Positions 1 to 6,696 are shown, counted from the stretch's first letter. The stretch is 14,007 bases of DNA from Clostridia bacterium BRH_c25 (GCA_001515955.1 LOES01000118.1:1-14007); one strand, 5' to 3'. Notes: generated by a model from the letters alone, not told the origin. Numbers and translations: made by a program.

Positions 1-1
1 C

Positions 2-517
2 CTTATGAGTATCATTAACCGGGTGGGAACGCAGTACCTCCGCTGTACGAAGCGGCTGGACAACAAAAGCTGTGTTGGGTGCGGGAAGATTTATACTGCT
101 GAACTGGAAGCTCTTGTGTATCAGCAGATGGTGAAAAAGCTGGAAAGCTATAAGACGCTGACGGGACGGAAAAAGGCGGCAAAGGGCAATCCGAAAATCA
201 CCGCCTTGCAGGTGGAGCTTGCCCGTGTGGACAGTGAAATTGAAAAGCTGGTGGACAGTCTGACCGGGGCAAACAATGTTTTGCTCTCTTATGTAAATGT
301 GAAGATAGCGGAACTGGACAGCCGCAAGCAAGCCCTTGTCAAAGAGATTGCGGATTTAACAGTGGACACCATCAGCCCGGAACAGGTACAGCAGATTTCC
401 GGGTACTTGGACACATGGGAAACCGTGTGCTTTGACGATAAACGGCGGGTGCTGGATTTGCTGGTTACTACCGTGGAAGCCACCAGCGAAAAGATGAACA
501 TTACATGGAAAATCTGA
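2..517 (+). CDS. Large serine recombinase, C-terminal part (partial)
   Basis: The frame is open to the left edge, so only the last 171 or so residues are visible. Family knowledge: large serine recombinases have an N-terminal catalytic domain, a recombinase domain, a zinc ribbon and a coiled-coil tail, and catalyse integration and excision of phages and conjugative or mobilizable elements. Seen here: the second half of a zinc ribbon (YLRC followed by SCVGC, within about the first 30 residues), then the typical LEALVYQQM helix and a long Lys/Glu-rich coiled-coil region. The first Cys pair and the catalytic serine would lie outside the window. The region is richer in G+C than its neighbour: 33 of the first 60 bases are G or C, against 18 of 60 at 601-660. 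That fits imported DNA. Such genes usually sit at an element end, so the right boundary should lie just beyond the stop codon. Confidence 0.85.
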   Translation, partial: LMSIINRVGTQYLRCTKRLDNKSCVGCGKIYTAELEALVYQQMVKKLESYKTLTGRKKAAKGNPKITALQVELARVDSEIEKLVDSLTGANNVLLSYVNVKIAELDSRKQALVKEIADLTVDTISPEQVQQISGYLDTWETVCFDDKRRVLDLLVTTVEATSEKMNITWKI

Positions 518-1103
518 CGGGCAACACACCACCCGTCAGACCGTTACCCTGTGTAGTCCCTTGTAAACCGTACTTTGTTTCTCCATAGACTTCTTCAATT
601 ACTGTTTCATCTAGAACAATTGGATTACTAAAAAGGGTTTCAGTTTCTTCATAAATCTCATCTGCTACTGTTTTTTTAGTGTCAACCTCTGTTACAGTTA
701 TATCATGTAGAACTGGAATAATTTCTGAATCCTCGTTTTTTGTTTCAATTGTTTTAGTATGCTCCTCAGAAGGAATAATGACTTCCACTGCTTGTTTCGG
801 TACAGCTACCTGAGCAGCTAATTTATCCAATTCATTAAACTCTTTTGAAATATCTGTTAATGCACTATTGTGTACATCATTATCTGCATATTGGTTCCCG
901 CTAGCTGGATACTTATTTCCTCTCTGCCCATGTCCAAGCATTCGTTCAATGTTTTCAACCAAATATCTGTTATCTAGCTCAACTACTTTGGGAGAAAACT
1001 TGTTTATGTTTATTGACGCATTTACTGGAATTATAATCGAAGACATGCCAATGACCAAACTAAGCAATACTGAGAAAAATGAGAATACCTTCTTACTAAA
1101 CAA
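501..1103 (-). CDS. Secreted protein of unknown function, probably 3'-truncated by an inserted element
   Basis: This frame encodes 200 residues. It starts at TTG (1101-1103), preceded by a strong AAAGGAGGT site at about 1112-1120. Residues 1-30 form a clear signal peptide: Lys residues, a hydrophobic core, then a likely cleavage after VNA. The mature part is acidic and rich in Thr, Glu and Val, with no Cys and no recognised domain. From about residue 185 the sequence becomes Gly-rich (QGTTQGNGLTGG), and the frame stops at 501-503 inside the recombinase gene, overlapping it by 17 bases. The base composition also changes at about 540-590. I infer that a longer exported protein lost its C-terminal domain when the element inserted, and that the last 15 or so residues come from the element. 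The product is probably non-functional, but the function of the intact protein cannot be read from what remains. Confidence 0.6.
   Translation of the reverse strand: MFSKKVFSFFSVLLSLVIGMSSIIIPVNASININKFSPKVVELDNRYLVENIERMLGHGQRGNKYPASGNQYADNDVHNSALTDISKEFNELDKLAAQVAVPKQAVEVIIPSEEHTKTIETKNEDSEIIPVLHDITVTEVDTKKTVADEIYEETETLFSNPIVLDETVIEEVYGETKYGLQGTTQGNGLTGGVLPVRFSM
513..540 (+). terminator. Hairpin overlapping the recombinase stop codon
   Basis: TCTGACGGG at 513-521 and CCCGTCAGA at 532-540 form a perfect 9-bp stem with a 10-base loop, and the TGA stop (515-517) lies in the first arm. No T-run follows, so it is an imperfect intrinsic terminator. It could instead be a structural part of the element end. 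Confidence 0.5.
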
Positions 1104-1294
1104 TATGATTCGACCTCCTTTATAATCAATAATTACATTCTATTACATTTTTTATGGTTTTTTCCTATTATATAAAATTATTCAACATATCAAATAAATC
1201 TTTGACGAAAAGGCAGTTTTATTATGCAAATGGTATTTAAAAATCTAATAAAGCTATAGGAGGCTTTTACTTCCTCAGAATGAAGATAAACTAA
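1104..1294. other. AT-rich upstream region of the secreted-protein gene
   Basis: This stretch holds the leader of the minus-strand secreted-protein gene. On the minus strand a TATAAT lies about 60 bases before the TTG start, with a TTGATA only 15 bases before that. This is a weak promoter candidate because the spacer is short. No open frame or RNA gene is visible. A GGAGG near 1258 on the plus strand leads only to ORFs of four codons or fewer. Confidence 0.3.
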
Positions 1295-1510
1295 GGAGCA
1301 GCCATGTCATAGCCTAAGTATGACTTATACAGAAATTGTCAATGGCTCTTAGCAAGGTCACCTTAAAAACAACCGTATGCGAGGCACGGATGCCGAAGCA
1401 AGCTTTCACGGTCACGGATGACCATTGAAAGCGTTAGGTTTTTTTTAGGCGACCTTGCTTAGTGCCATCAATTTCTGTATATCCATATGTGGCTATCACG
1501 TGGTTGCTCC
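1295..1510. repeat. Long imperfect inverted repeat with inner hairpins (MITE-like or structured RNA)
   Basis: The arms at about 1295-1374 and 1437-1510 are complementary with few interruptions: GGAGCAGCCATGTCATAGCC pairs with the complement of GGCTATCACGTGGTTGCTCC. The segments ATACAGAAATTG and AGCAAGGTC recur exactly in reverse complement on the right. The centre folds separately: GGCA-CGGA-TGCC at 1383-1394, and GCTTTCA with GGTCA-CGGA-TGACC and TGAAAGC at 1402-1432. No ORF of useful length lies inside. The size and palindromic shape fit a non-autonomous miniature inverted-repeat element. The compensated arms and twin CGGA loops would also fit a folded RNA. The strand is unknown, and I do not recognise a known family. 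Confidence 0.7.
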
Positions 1511-1526
1511 AATTTTCTGCTTTGTC

Positions 1527-1563
1527 ATAAAAATATAGTAGGCTGAACATCAGCCTACTATAT
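1527..1563 (-). terminator. Intrinsic terminator of the sigma-54 activator gene
   Basis: A perfect 14-bp stem (1533-1546 with 1550-1563) has a 3-base loop and is followed on the minus strand by TTTTTAT. The TAG stop of the upstream gene (1558-1560) lies within the stem. Confidence 0.85.
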
Positions 1564-2964
1564 CTTTATTCCATATCTCTTCAGCTTGTGCTGCAGAGTC
1601 TGGCGTTTTATTCCCAGCTTTTCCGAGCTTCTGGATATGTTGTTCTCGCATTCCTGCAAGGCCTCCAGTATAAGTGATTTTTCAACCTCCTCCAGTATCC
1701 TGTCCAAAGGCTGGTTTTCGTTCAGATACAAGCTGTATTTATTCCTGTTGGACTTGAATAGCAGCTGGTACATATCCGGAGAAATGTGCTCCGGCTTTAT
1801 TATATGCCCCTTGCTGATCATATTTATGGCACTTTCAATTATATTTTCCAGCTCCCTGACATTGCCCGGCCACTCATAATGCAGGAAGGCTTCTTTTACT
1901 TCATTGGAAACATACCATATATCCTTCTGCAATATACTGTTGTATTTTTTTATAAAATGATCTATCAGCAGAGGAATGTCACTTTTTCTTTCTCTCAGTG
2001 AAGGTATGTTGACCGATATTACATTCAGCCTGTAGTATAAATCCTTTCTTAGAATTCCCTTTTTCAGAATGGCAGAGTGGTTTTCATTGGTAGTTGCCAA
2101 TATTCTTACATCAATAGGTATGTCCGAAAGACCTCCTACCCGTCTCACATATCCCTCCTGAAGCACTCTCAAAAGCTTGGCCTGGAGCTGGTGTCCCATG
2201 GAATTTATTTCATCCAGCAGCAGTGTCCCTCCGTTTGCCTGTTCAAACAGGCCGGGCCTGTTAATTGCGCCGGTAAAGCTTCCCTTGACTGTTCCGAACA
2301 GTATTCCTTCAAGGAGAGACTCCGGCAGTGCCGCACAGTTCTGTGCAATAAGCGGCTTATGCTTTCTGCTGCTTTCATTGTGTATGCTCTGTGCAAAAAG
2401 CTCCTTCCCCGTTCCTGTTTCACCGTATATCAAAACCGTGGAAGATGACATGGCTGCTTTTCTGGCTATTTCTATAGAGTTATGAAACTTCTCGTCCTCC
2501 CCTATGAGATTCCTGAAGGTATAACCCTTTAGATTCTTATCCTCAATATCTTTGCTTGCAAGCTCCTGTTGCAGGTATACAAGCTTATCAGACAATTCTT
2601 TTTCCTTTGTAATGTCTTTCGCCATCTCCAAAGCCCCATGCTTGCCGGGAGAAATCATAACCGGTATGGTGCTGTTTATGGTGTTTATTTGTTTACCTTT
2701 GTTGTTCAAGTAAGTCTGGTATCTGTTATATATAGGCTTGCCGGTTTTCAGCACCGTAAGCATAGTGCTGGTTTCGGGCGTCAGGCTGGGAAATATGTCC
2801 AGTATGCTTTTGCCCATGACCTCGTTGATATCCAACCCTTCAAGATCAGCCATAGCCTCGTTGTAGATTATTGTCTTCCCTGTACCGTCAACTACATTTA
2901 TCCCTATATCTATGTTTTTTATTATGGTGTCGATAATTGACTTATAAATTAAATTCATCGTCAT
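1558..2964 (-). CDS. Sigma-54-dependent activator with PAS, AAA+ and Fis-type HTH domains
   Basis: A 468-residue enhancer-binding protein of the RocR/NtrC type, which hydrolyses ATP to open promoters bound by sigma-54 RNA polymerase. Domains in order: an N-terminal PAS sensor (about 5-125), a short linker helix, an AAA+ domain (about 150-390) and a C-terminal Fis-type HTH (about 425-468, with NISRSSEKLGIKRQTLQHKL). AAA+ motifs seen: Walker A GETGTGKE at 181-188, the sigma-54 contact loop as GSFTGA at 228-233 (usually GAFTGA), Walker B LLLDEI at 248-253, arginine-finger region RKDLYYRL at 306-313, and WPGNVR at 365-370. There is no receiver domain, so it probably senses a small ligand or redox cue through PAS rather than a phosphate. 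GTGAGGT precedes the ATG at 2964; a second ATG two codons later is equally usable. Its targets are not evident, and no convincing -24/-12 promoter was found nearby. Confidence 0.9.
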   Translation of the reverse strand: MTMNLIYKSIIDTIIKNIDIGINVVDGTGKTIIYNEAMADLEGLDINEVMGKSILDIFPSLTPETSTMLTVLKTGKPIYNRYQTYLNNKGKQINTINSTIPVMISPGKHGALEMAKDITKEKELSDKLVYLQQELASKDIEDKNLKGYTFRNLIGEDEKFHNSIEIARKAAMSSSTVLIYGETGTGKELFAQSIHNESSRKHKPLIAQNCAALPESLLEGILFGTVKGSFTGAINRPGLFEQANGGTLLLDEINSMGHQLQAKLLRVLQEGYVRRVGGLSDIPIDVRILATTNENHSAILKKGILRKDLYYRLNVISVNIPSLRERKSDIPLLIDHFIKKYNSILQKDIWYVSNEVKEAFLHYEWPGNVRELENIIESAINMISKGHIIKPEHISPDMYQLLFKSNRNKYSLYLNENQPLDRILEEVEKSLILEALQECENNISRSSEKLGIKRQTLQHKLKRYGIKI

Positions 2965-2983
2965 ATAATTACCTCACTAAATG

Positions 2984-3024
2984 AAAAAGATATGGCCAAT
3001 ATGTTTAGCATTGGACATATCTTT
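2984..3024 (-). terminator. Intrinsic terminator of glyA
   Basis: AAAGATATGGCCAAT (2986-3000) pairs with ATTGGACATATCTTT (3010-3024) with a single mismatch, and on the minus strand it ends in a run of Ts. It lies about 50 bases after the glyA stop. Confidence 0.75.
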
Positions 3025-3054
3025 ATTATATCAATATTTACAGGATTTCAGCAA
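3025..3054 (-). promoter_or_regulatory. Candidate promoter of the sigma-54 activator gene
   Basis: On the minus strand, TTGCTG (3049-3054), an 18-base spacer and TATAAT (3025-3030) lie between glyA and the activator gene. The predicted start would fall at the edge of the glyA terminator hairpin. The -10 is consensus and the -35 weak. Confidence 0.4.
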
Positions 3055-3071
3055 TGGGCGATGGGCAATGA
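3051..3071. repeat. Three 7-bp tandem units downstream of glyA
   Basis: GCAATGG, GCGATGG and GCAATGA lie in register at 3051-3057, 3058-3064 and 3065-3071, five bases past the glyA stop codon. They share a 7-bp period with the larger repeats at 5782-5855 and 11804-11898, though the unit sequence differs. Confidence 0.6.
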
Positions 3072-3076
3072 ATTAT

Positions 3077-4318
3077 TTATTTAATATCGGGATATAACGG
3101 GTACCTGTCGCACAATGCTTTTACCCTGCTGCTGCACTCGGCCTTTGACTCCGGATTTGTAATAGCCAAAGTAATTATATCAGCTATCTCCTCCATATCC
3201 TTTTCCTTGAAGCCTCTTGTGGTCACAGCCGGTGTACCTACCCTCAGCCCGCTGGTAATGAAAGGACTCTGCGGATCAAGGGGAATCGTATTTTTATTCG
3301 TTGTTATTCCTATATCATCCAGGAGCCGCTCGGCATCCTTGCCGGTGATATTCTTGTTTCTGAGATCAAGGAGCATCATATGATTATCAGTTCCACCCGA
3401 AACTATTTCAATACCTTTGGCTGTTAATGCAGCAGCCAAAGCTGAGGCATTCTTAAGCACCTGCTTGATGTAATCCTTGAATTCATCACTCATAGCCTCT
3501 TTGAAGCATACAGCTTTTGCAGCAATTACATGCATCAGCGGTCCGCCCTGCATCCCGGGGAAAATGGACTTGTCTATAGCCTTTGCATATTCCTGCTTGC
3601 AAAGTATCGCCCCACCTCTGGGTCCCCTCAAGGTCTTATGAGTCGTTGTAGTTACAAAGTCTGCATAGGGCACAGGGCTTTGATGCAATCCTACTGCAAC
3701 AATACCTGCTATATGGGCCATATCAACCATTAATAATGCTCCGACCTCATCTGCTATCTCTTTGAAGGCTTTGAAGTCTATACTTCTTGCATATGCGCTT
3801 GCGCCTGCTACTATGAGCTTCGGCTTGCTTTCTTTTGCTATTGACCTGACATTATCATAATCGATTCTCCCTGTGCTTTCCGATACTCCATAATGTACAA
3901 ATTTATAATATTTCCCTGAAATGTTTACAGGACTTCCGTGGGTCAAATGTCCTCCATGGGACAAGTTCATTCCCATGACAACATCTCCCGGATCCAGTAC
4001 GGTAAAATATACTGCTTCATTTGCACTTGAACCGGAATGGGGCTGAACATTTACATGGTCTGCACCAAACAAGGCTTTCAGCCTGTCCCTGGCAATATCT
4101 TCAACAATATCAACAAATTCACAACCTCCGTAATACCTTTTGCCCGGGTATCCCTCGGCATATTTGTTTGTGAGAACTGTCCCAAGAGCTTCCATTACAG
4201 CAGGGGATACGAAATTCTCCGATGCTATCAGCTCTATCTTGTTTCTTTCCCTGTCAAGCTCCTTTAGAATCGCTTCAGCGATTTCTCCGTCAAATGCTTT
4301 GATATTATCAAGCTTCAT
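3077..4318 (-). CDS. glyA: Serine hydroxymethyltransferase
   Basis: A 413-residue, full-length SHMT. It is a cytosolic PLP enzyme that interconverts serine plus tetrahydrofolate with glycine plus 5,10-methylene-tetrahydrofolate, the main source of one-carbon units. Family signatures seen: [12 protein letters not shown] near residues 28-40, the [15 protein letters not shown] substrate loop near 51-65, [11 protein letters not shown] near 94-104, VDMAHIAG near 198-205, and the PLP-lysine motif [14 protein letters not shown] with Lys at about 228. All expected catalytic features are present. The start ATG at 4318 has AGGAGG seven bases upstream. It is a single-gene unit with its own terminator. 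The AT-rich leader (4319-4453) has no promoter I can call firmly and no recognised glycine riboswitch or other RNA element. Confidence 0.97.
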   Translation of the reverse strand: MKLDNIKAFDGEIAEAILKELDRERNKIELIASENFVSPAVMEALGTVLTNKYAEGYPGKRYYGGCEFVDIVEDIARDRLKALFGADHVNVQPHSGSSANEAVYFTVLDPGDVVMGMNLSHGGHLTHGSPVNISGKYYKFVHYGVSESTGRIDYDNVRSIAKESKPKLIVAGASAYARSIDFKAFKEIADEVGALLMVDMAHIAGIVAVGLHQSPVPYADFVTTTTHKTLRGPRGGAILCKQEYAKAIDKSIFPGMQGGPLMHVIAAKAVCFKEAMSDEFKDYIKQVLKNASALAAALTAKGIEIVSGGTDNHMMLLDLRNKNITGKDAERLLDDIGITTNKNTIPLDPQSPFITSGLRVGTPAVTTRGFKEKDMEEIADIITLAITNPESKAECSSRVKALCDRYPLYPDIK

Positions 4319-4453
4319 ATGTTTTCCTCCTGTATAATTATATATATATTATCTTTAATATAAGGCAACTTAATAACTGATTAGAGCTTAATCATAACAT
4401 AGAAACATTTGCCAATAAAGCTATAATGTCACTTTGTATCATTATATTTCCTA

Positions 4454-4507
4454 ATATAAACATAAGAAACACTTATAATTGCTTATAAGTGTTTCTTATG
4501 TTTATAT
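4454..4507 (-). terminator. Perfect 24-bp palindrome at the thioredoxin 3' end
   Basis: Bases 4454-4477 are exactly complementary to 4484-4507, around a 6-base centre in which the outer pair also matches. The thioredoxin TAA (4502-4504) is inside the first arm. No T-run follows, although the arm itself is U-rich in the transcript. It probably acts as a terminator or an mRNA 3'-end stabiliser. Confidence 0.65.
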
Positions 4508-4828
4508 ATGCTTCTTTAACATATCGTCGAATATCTGCTTAGGCCTTGCACCGATAACTCCATCCACTTTACTTCCATTATTAAACAGAAATACTGACGG
4601 TATACTCATTATGTCATACTTACCGGCCAATTCAGGATTTTCGTCTACATTCACCTTTGCTATCTCCAGTTTTCCTTCATATTCATCAGCCAATTGGTCG
4701 ATAACCGGAGCTACCATCCTGCAAGGACCGCACCATGCCGCCCAGAAGTCAACCAGTACCGGCTTGTTTGATTTTAATACTTCACTATCAAAATTGTTTT
4801 GATTCACTACTTTAATACTCTTACTCAC
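4502..4828 (-). CDS. trxA: Thioredoxin
   Basis: A 108-residue classical thioredoxin, a cytosolic dithiol reductant for ribonucleotide reductase, peroxiredoxins, methionine sulfoxide reductase and similar partners. The active site WCGPC is at residues 32-36 within VDFWAAWCGPCRMVAPV. The cis-proline segment SIPSVFLF and the following glycine-rich turn are present, and the length is normal. The start is GTG (4826-4828) with AAAGGAG nine bases upstream. It lies 114 bases after the RseC-family gene. That gap has no clear terminator and only a weak promoter candidate, so the gene may be read with the CsoR/RseC pair as well as on its own. No thioredoxin reductase gene is visible in the window. Clostridia often carry several thioredoxins, so the symbol indicates the family rather than a proven ortholog. 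Confidence 0.95.
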   Translation of the reverse strand: MSKSIKVVNQNNFDSEVLKSNKPVLVDFWAAWCGPCRMVAPVIDQLADEYEGKLEIAKVNVDENPELAGKYDIMSIPSVFLFNNGSKVDGVIGARPKQIFDDMLKKHI

Positions 4829-4942
4829 TTATAAATACTCCTTTCAAAAATCTGCTGTTGGTTTTCAATACAGATTCATAACACATTTTTATTTTATCCA
4901 TTTAGAACATTAATAAATAAACTTACTGTCACATTCAAGCCG

Positions 4943-5383
4943 TTAAATACTGTCTTTTGTTTTAATTCCTACTATGATCGGCTTAAATTTCCTGATTTTC
5001 TTAATTGACTCTTCATTATACTTTATAATTACATAGGAGGCAGCTAATGCAATCAGCCCTGATACTGCCCCTAATGCCTGAGCTGTACTGTGGTTTAAAC
5101 CCAGAGCCAATAAGCCGTAGTATCCTCCGAATATGCCGGCAATCAATGCAACAAGTGGAAAACCGTACGCTATCAACATTGCAGTCAGGAAATTGACATT
5201 CTCCAGATCTATTTCGACTTCGTCACCAACCCGTGCTCCTACATTGTTGTCCGCCGTCATTACCATTTCAAGCTTCTCCCTGCCTACCTGACAGGCTCCG
5301 CACTCTCCACAGGCTGTGCCTCTTTTAATCATTATAGTTGCTTGATCCTCTTCCACTTTTATTACTTTTCCTGTCTCTTTCAT
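4943..5383 (-). CDS. RseC/MucC-family membrane protein (SoxR-reducing type)
   Basis: A 146-residue protein of the RseC family, known from the sigma-E regulator RseC and from the Rsx/Rnf-linked system that reduces SoxR. In anaerobes it is often tied to membrane electron transfer. Seen here: an N-terminal cytosolic domain of about 60 residues with the Cys cluster ACGECGACQ (C25, C28, C31), then two hydrophobic segments (about 65-92 and 101-121) separated by a short polar loop, and a basic C-terminal tail. The Cys cluster suggests a metal, Fe-S or thiol-redox centre. It starts at ATG 5383, 17 bases after the CsoR-family stop, with only a modest Shine-Dalgarno (AAAAGGA about 12 bases away), so translational coupling is likely. 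No rnf genes lie in the window, so its partner is unknown. Confidence 0.85.
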   Translation of the reverse strand: MKETGKVIKVEEDQATIMIKRGTACGECGACQVGREKLEMVMTADNNVGARVGDEVEIDLENVNFLTAMLIAYGFPLVALIAGIFGGYYGLLALGLNHSTAQALGAVSGLIALAASYVIIKYNEESIKKIRKFKPIIVGIKTKDSI

Positions 5384-5400
5384 CTTTCAGAACAGTCCTT

Positions 5401-5673
5401 TTACTTTACGTATTTTACAATTGTTTCAATCACTTCTTCGATACTCTCATCACTTTTATTATTCTTTAGGGATTCTTTGAGGCACTCCTTTATATATCTG
5501 TCCATAATAAGTCCCCCAACCCTGTTTATTGCAGACCTGATGGCAGAAATCTGTACCATTATATCACCGCAGCACTTTTCTTCCTCAATCATTTTTTGTA
5601 TTCCTTTAGACTGCCCCTCAATCTTCTTCATCCTATTAAGAATATCCTCTTTACTCACTTCTTTGTTATCCAA
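5401..5673 (-). CDS. CsoR-family repressor lacking the canonical His ligand
   Basis: A small all-helical repressor of the CsoR/RcnR/FrmR/CstR family. I chose TTG at 5671-5673 because AGGAGG lies seven bases upstream and the predicted transcription start (about 5706) coincides with the only upstream ATG, leaving that ATG no leader. With this start the protein has 90 residues. Family positions: C35 (in EKCCGDIM), then residue 60, then C64 (in DRYIKEC). In copper sensors these are Cys-His-Cys; here the middle one is Tyr. The C35-C64 spacing of 29 equals the C31-C60 pair of the persulfide sensor CstR. I infer a thiol, persulfide or electrophile sensor rather than a Cu(I) sensor, consistent with the RseC-family and thioredoxin genes downstream. 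An adjacent C34 is an extra thiol. The actual inducer is unproven. Confidence 0.85.
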   Translation of the reverse strand: MDNKEVSKEDILNRMKKIEGQSKGIQKMIEEEKCCGDIMVQISAIRSAINRVGGLIMDRYIKECLKESLKNNKSDESIEEVIETIVKYVK

Positions 5674-5686
5674 TCTATCGCCTCCT

Positions 5687-5703
5687 ATACCCCGTACCCG
5701 TAT
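5687..5703 (-). promoter_or_regulatory. Candidate operator in the CsoR-family gene leader
   Basis: On the minus strand the leader reads ATACGGGTACGGGGTAT, with outer ATAC/GTAT symmetry and a repeated TACGGG. It sits between the predicted transcription start and the ribosome binding site. CsoR-family repressors bind G/C-tract sites near their own promoters, so autoregulation is plausible but unproven. Confidence 0.35.
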
Positions 5704-5712
5704 CATACTTCT

Positions 5713-5740
5713 ATTATATTACAATATTTTATTTTGTCAA
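5713..5740 (-). promoter_or_regulatory. Sigma-A promoter of the CsoR-family/RseC unit
   Basis: On the minus strand, consensus TTGACA (5735-5740), a 16-base spacer and consensus TATAAT (5713-5718). The predicted start is near 5706, 33 bases before the TTG start codon. Confidence 0.75.
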
Positions 5741-5781
5741 TGCCTTTATTTAATTACTTTAATATTTATTTATATTATACT

Positions 5782-5855
5782 TTCGTGCTTCGTGCCTCGT
5801 GCCTAATTCTCAGAAAAGACTCCAAAGCCTCACCCTAACCTCGTATCTAGCATCT
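5782..5855. repeat. Degenerate heptanucleotide repeat, copy A (after tcdA)
   Basis: Three 7-bp units TTCGTGC, TTCGTGC and CTCGTGC (5782-5802) are followed by a unique core with CCCTAACC, then CGTATCT and AGCATCT (5842-5855). The same layout is seen in copy B at 11804-11898. It lies 17 bases beyond the tcdA stop and does not code. Confidence 0.7.
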
Positions 5856-5872
5856 GCCCTAAAGGAATACCC

Positions 5873-6625
5873 TTACTTCAGATTGAGTATATCCCTTACC
5901 ACCGCTGATGCAATTGCAAGACCTGCAGCAGACGGCACAAAGGATATGCTCCCCGGAATCTGTCTCCTCTTTGTACAATTGGCTGTTTCCTTATTGCTGC
6001 ATATACAGCTTGTTTTGCAGTCTGCAACATCCTTTATGGGGGTAATCGGCTCCTCCTTTGAATACACGACCTTCAGCTTCTTAACTCCTCTTTTTCGCAG
6101 CTCACTCCGCATAACCTTGGCCAAAGGGCACACTGAGGTTTTATATATATCAATGATTTCCAGCTTTGTCGGGTCGAGCTTGTTTCCCGCTCCCATACAG
6201 CTTATAACCGGTATGTCCATTTCAATGCATTTTAACACAAGGTTTATTTTGGAACTGACCATGTCAATAGCATCAACCACATAATCATACTCCTGCAGCA
6301 GCAGAGTTTCGGAGGTCTCTTCATTATACAGCTCCTTATGTATTAGTATATCAGCGTCAGGATTTATTTCCAGAAGTCTTTCCTTCATTGCTTCTACTTT
6401 AGTCCTGCCTACGGTTTTTCTTGTAGCATGTATCTGCCTGTTTATATTGGTAAGGCAGATATCGTCGTAGTCTATAAGCACCAGCCTGCCTATGCCGCAC
6501 CGGCACAGAGCTTCAGCCGTATATGAGCCTACTCCTCCGATGCCAAAAATTGCGACAGTGCTTTTCTTAAGAGCTTCCATGCCTTCTTTGCCTATTAATA
6601 GCTCTGTTCTGGAAAACTGATTCAT
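5873..6625 (-). CDS. tcdA: tRNA threonylcarbamoyladenosine dehydratase
   Basis: A 250-residue E1-like enzyme of the TcdA/CsdL/YgdL (Bacillus YrvM) family. It uses ATP to dehydrate t6A37 of ANN-decoding tRNAs to the cyclic form ct6A. Seen: the nucleotide-binding loop AIFGIGGVGSYTAEAL near residues 25-40, the acidic end of strand 2 (LIDYDDICLTNINRQ), DAIDMVSSK near 117-125, and the conserved RQIPGSISFVPSAAGL near the C-terminus. Between KVVYSKEEP and that segment is a Cys-rich stretch (DCKTSCICSNKETANC) that may bind a metal. The start ATG at 6625 has GGGAGGT upstream. It follows aspS directly, as yrvM does in Bacillus, but a terminator-like hairpin lies between them. The gene is complete, and its stop is followed at once by the heptamer repeat. 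Confidence 0.92.
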   Translation of the reverse strand: MNQFSRTELLIGKEGMEALKKSTVAIFGIGGVGSYTAEALCRCGIGRLVLIDYDDICLTNINRQIHATRKTVGRTKVEAMKERLLEINPDADILIHKELYNEETSETLLLQEYDYVVDAIDMVSSKINLVLKCIEMDIPVISCMGAGNKLDPTKLEIIDIYKTSVCPLAKVMRSELRKRGVKKLKVVYSKEEPITPIKDVADCKTSCICSNKETANCTKRRQIPGSISFVPSAAGLAIASAVVRDILNLK

Positions 6626-6637
6626 ATAATACCTCCC

Positions 6638-6696
6638 AAAAACCCTGCTCTGCTCGTTAAACGGGGTATAATAACAGCTAACGGCACAGCAGGGTT
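6638..6696 (-). terminator. Terminator-like hairpin between aspS and tcdA
   Basis: AACCCTGCT (6641-6649) pairs with AGCAGGGTT (6688-6696), and CGTTA/TAACG pair inside. On the minus strand the stem runs into TTTTT and then directly into the tcdA ribosome binding site GGGAGGT. It may end aspS transcription, or act as an attenuator for tcdA. Confidence 0.6.

Noticed and set aside
1295..1510. Known riboswitch, group II intron fragment or IS end
   Set aside because: A short CCGTATGCGAGG stretch recalls group II introns, but no domain V, reverse transcriptase or transposase remnant is visible, and I recognise no riboswitch consensus.
1586..2940. Plus-strand open frames opposite the sigma-54 activator
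   Set aside because: They lie opposite a gene with intact catalytic motifs, have no ribosome binding sites and resemble no protein family. The same holds for plus-strand frames across glyA, aspS, hemZ, dtd and rel.
5674..5706. Upstream ATG start for the CsoR-family gene, giving 101 residues
   Set aside because: The predicted transcription start falls on this ATG, leaving no leader, and the best Shine-Dalgarno lies inside the added segment and serves the TTG at 5673.
1558..5740. Sigma-54 (-24/-12) promoter for the activator's target near glyA or thioredoxin
   Set aside because: No TGGCAC-N5-TTGC-like site with correct spacing was found in these intergenic regions by eye.
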